This document shows, in pieces, positions 5,070-7,149 of a DNA stretch of 7,149 nucleotides. The translations under genes were made by a program, and so were the position numbers. The notes below the pieces were generated by a model that saw only the letters and a program-made list of their open reading frames with translations, was not told where the DNA came from and made no database searches. Each line of letters opens with the position of its first letter. Position 1 is the stretch's first letter. Origin of the DNA: Ruminococcus sp. (lineage in GTDB: Bacteria; Bacillota; Clostridia; Oscillospirales; Ruminococcaceae); contig DMBA01000081.1 of the NCBI GenBank assembly GCA_003446315.1, positions 11,549-18,697 on the forward strand, written 5' to 3'.

Positions 5070-7127
5070 ATGAAACAACACAGAAAATGCAAAGCAATCC
5101 TCTCGACAGCACTCGCCGGCAGTCTTCTGTTCTCGGCACTGACCATGACACCCATGCAAACCGCTGACGCTGCCAGCGCCTGCACCGTCAACACCAACAA
5201 AACCTATCAGCTCATCAAAGGCTTCGGCGGCATCAATCTGCCGGAGTGGCAAGCCATCAATCTCCCGCAGGGAAAAAGCGCCGATATGACTGCAAAACAA
5301 GTCCAGAAGGCGTTCGGCAACGGCGATGACGAACTCGGTCTTTCCATCCTGCGCATTTACATCAGCGATGACAGCAATTCCTGGAAAACTGCCGTCCCGA
5401 CTGCAAAAGCGGCGCAGGAACTCGGTGCGACTGTCTTCGCTTCTCCGTGGTATCCGCCTGCAAGCATCCGGAAAAACGGCCCCGGCGGCAATACCGGTAA
5501 ATATGCCCTCGATTCCTCTCAGTTCGGCAATTACGCCAAGCATCTGAACAGCTATATTAAATATATGGAAGGCGAAGGCATTGATCTCTATTCCGTTTCC
5601 GTGCAGAATGAACCGGATTATGCAAAAGACTGGACTTACTGGAGCACAAACGATCTCGTCAGCTTTATCGCAAATTACGGCAAACAGGTCACGGAAGGCA
5701 CAAATGCAAAACTGATGTCGCCGGAGAGCTTCCAGTATCGCAAGGAATTCTATAACGGCATCCTCAACAATGCAAAAGCCTTCGAAAACTGCGATCTGTT
5801 CGGCACGCATTTCTATGGCACTTCCCGCAATGATATGGACTTCCCCGCACTCGAAAACTGCGGCAAGGATATCTGGATGACAGAAGTCTATGTGCCGGAT
5901 TCCTCGATCAACGGTGACGCTTATCCGGCATCGCTCGATCAGGCGGTCAATATCCATAACGGCATGGTCGTCGGCAATATGAATGCCTATGTGGTCTGGT
6001 TTATCCGCCGTTCCTACGGCCCGATGAAAGAAGATGACAATATCTCCAAGCGCGGTTACTGCCTTGCACAGTATTCCAAATGGATCCGTCCGGGCGACAT
6101 CCGCATTGATGCAACCGAACAGCCCAACAGCAATATTCTGGTCTCCGCTTATAAGCACAGCCCCACACAGGTCACGGTCGTGGCTGTCAACAACGGAAAC
6201 AGCGATGTTTCACAGGAATTCAATATCAGCGGCAGAAGCATCACCAATGTTGACCGCTACAGAACCAGCGCAAATGAGAATATCGCAAAAACAAAAGGCA
6301 TGGAATATTCCGGCTCCGGCTTCTATGCACAGCTTCCCGCAAAAAGCGTTTCTACCTTTGTCGTGACAATGGAGAGCGACGGCATTGAGGTGCCGCAGGA
6401 TCCGAACGGCCCCAGAGAACCGCTTCAGCCGGACGAAAACGGCGTTTATTTCCACGATACCTTTGAAACCGGTACCGATGACTGGAACGGCAGAGGCGGC
6501 GCAAGCGTTCAGCCGAGCGCTGCACAGGCTTCCGACGGTTCCAAATCGCTGCTGGTGCAGGATCGCACAAAGGCATGGAACGGTGCGGAGAAAACACTCG
6601 ATTATACCACATTCAAGGCTGGTGATACGTTCAGCTTCGGCGCAAAAGTCTTCTGCGGAGAGGCGGAAGCCGATCAGGAGCTGATGCTCTCGCTGCAATA
6701 TAAAAACGCTGCCGGTGACACCGAATATGCACATATCGCAAGTGCGGATGCGGTCAGCGGACAGTTTGTGACGCTGCAAAACACAGACTTCAAACTGCCG
6801 GAAGGCGCTTCCAATATGATTCTTTATATTGAAACCAATGCCGGCACACAGGATCTCTATCTGGATGATGTGTTTGTCGGCGTTGCAGGCACCGATTTCT
6901 TCCACGATGAACCCCTCGTGTTTACACCCGGCGATGTCAACAATGACGGCAAAGTGAATGCTGTTGACCTCACCCTCGCAAAACGCTTCCTCGCTGCCGG
7001 TCAATATCCTGACCGGATCGCAAAATCTGCTGCGGATGCCGATCAGAACGGCACGGCAGATGCTGCTGATACGGAATTGATCCGGGATTTCATCCTCGGA
7101 AAGATCCGGTCGTTCTCTGCTGCATAA
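5070..7127 (+). CDS. Cellulosomal GH30 subfamily 8 glucuronoxylanase (GH30-CBM22-dockerin)
   Basis: A 685-residue secreted enzyme that cleaves the beta-1,4-xylan backbone with retention, guided by a methylglucuronic acid side group. Order: signal peptide (1 to about 35-37, KQHRKCK then a hydrophobic core, ADAASA end); GH30 barrel plus flanking beta domain (about 40-436, from KGFGGINLPEW to STFVVTM); linker; CBM22-like xylan-binding module (about 458-606, GRGGASV, SLLVQDRT, WNG, LYLDDV); dockerin (about 619-680). Catalytic acid/base Glu181 is in VQNEPDY and nucleophile Glu272 in WMTEVYVPD. The FIRRSYGPMKED run carries Arg314 and Tyr316, matching the glucuronate-binding Arg/Tyr of B. subtilis XynC. 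Dockerin loops use Asp622/Asn624/Asp626/Asn630/Asp633 and Asp656/Asp658/Asn660/Asp664/Asp667. The start is ATG at 5070, 6 nt after GGGGAG; the in-frame ATG at 4992 lies upstream of the proximal -10 box. The stop at 7127 is 22 nt from the window edge, so any terminator is out of view. Confidence 0.95.
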   Translation: MKQHRKCKAILSTALAGSLLFSALTMTPMQTADAASACTVNTNKTYQLIKGFGGINLPEWQAINLPQGKSADMTAKQVQKAFGNGDDELGLSILRIYISDDSNSWKTAVPTAKAAQELGATVFASPWYPPASIRKNGPGGNTGKYALDSSQFGNYAKHLNSYIKYMEGEGIDLYSVSVQNEPDYAKDWTYWSTNDLVSFIANYGKQVTEGTNAKLMSPESFQYRKEFYNGILNNAKAFENCDLFGTHFYGTSRNDMDFPALENCGKDIWMTEVYVPDSSINGDAYPASLDQAVNIHNGMVVGNMNAYVVWFIRRSYGPMKEDDNISKRGYCLAQYSKWIRPGDIRIDATEQPNSNILVSAYKHSPTQVTVVAVNNGNSDVSQEFNISGRSITNVDRYRTSANENIAKTKGMEYSGSGFYAQLPAKSVSTFVVTMESDGIEVPQDPNGPREPLQPDENGVYFHDTFETGTDDWNGRGGASVQPSAAQASDGSKSLLVQDRTKAWNGAEKTLDYTTFKAGDTFSFGAKVFCGEAEADQELMLSLQYKNAAGDTEYAHIASADAVSGQFVTLQNTDFKLPEGASNMILYIETNAGTQDLYLDDVFVGVAGTDFFHDEPLVFTPGDVNNDGKVNAVDLTLAKRFLAAGQYPDRIAKSAADADQNGTADAADTELIRDFILGKIRSFSAA

Positions 7128-7149
7128 ATCCAAATCTTTCTGCTATGAT

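Noticed and set aside
4983..6158. 391-codon minus-strand open frame opposite the GH30 gene
   Set aside because: Antisense shadow of the catalytic domain; it has no domain pattern and covers the promoter and ribosome binding site of the real gene.
6210..7133. 307-codon minus-strand open frame opposite the CBM22 and dockerin region
   Set aside because: Antisense shadow; Cys/Ile-rich composition and no recognisable motif.

Overview
The window most likely comes from a cellulosome-building, gut- or rumen-type Ruminococcus (R. champanellensis / R. flavefaciens-like Firmicute). The evidence is two secreted plant cell wall hydrolases, each ending in a two-repeat type I-like dockerin, together with Gram-positive ribosome binding sites, consensus sigma-A promoters and a BofA-like membrane protein. 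The genus is inferred from these features; no database comparison was possible.

Left part (1-1291, minus strand): a run of small genes transcribed leftwards. In transcription order they are an 82-residue helical protein, a 116-residue helical protein, a 172-nt stretch of unclear coding status, a 94-residue proline-rich protein with a hydrophobic tail that starts at GTG, and the 5' two thirds of a BofA-like (pro-sigma-K processing inhibitor family) membrane protein cut off by the window edge. Apart from the last, none has a function I can name.

Middle (1292-2068): a consensus sigma-A promoter drives a stand-alone YfcE/MJ0936-type metallophosphoesterase on the plus strand. The gene ends at a strong hairpin terminator. 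A second hairpin, with an A-run on one flank and a T-run on the other, follows immediately and serves the converging cellulase gene.

Right part (2069-7149): two divergent cellulosomal enzymes. On the minus strand is a 795-residue GH9 cellulase (signal peptide, CBM4-like module, Ig-like domain, GH9 catalytic domain, dockerin). On the plus strand is a 685-residue GH30 subfamily 8 glucuronoxylanase (signal peptide, GH30, CBM22-like module, dockerin). The 613-bp gap between them holds back-to-back promoters about 50 bp apart, a further promoter close to the GH30 gene, and several small dyads that could be operators. The pair would release beta-glucans/cellulose and glucuronoxylan together, as is typical of enzymes assembled on a scaffoldin. 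The two dockerins differ at their recognition positions and may dock to different cohesins.

The least ordinary items are the BofA-like protein lacking the two asparagines important in Bacillus BofA, the uncharacterised small-protein operon in front of it, and the layered regulatory region between the two glycosidase genes. I saw no mobile element, CRISPR array, tRNA or rRNA.
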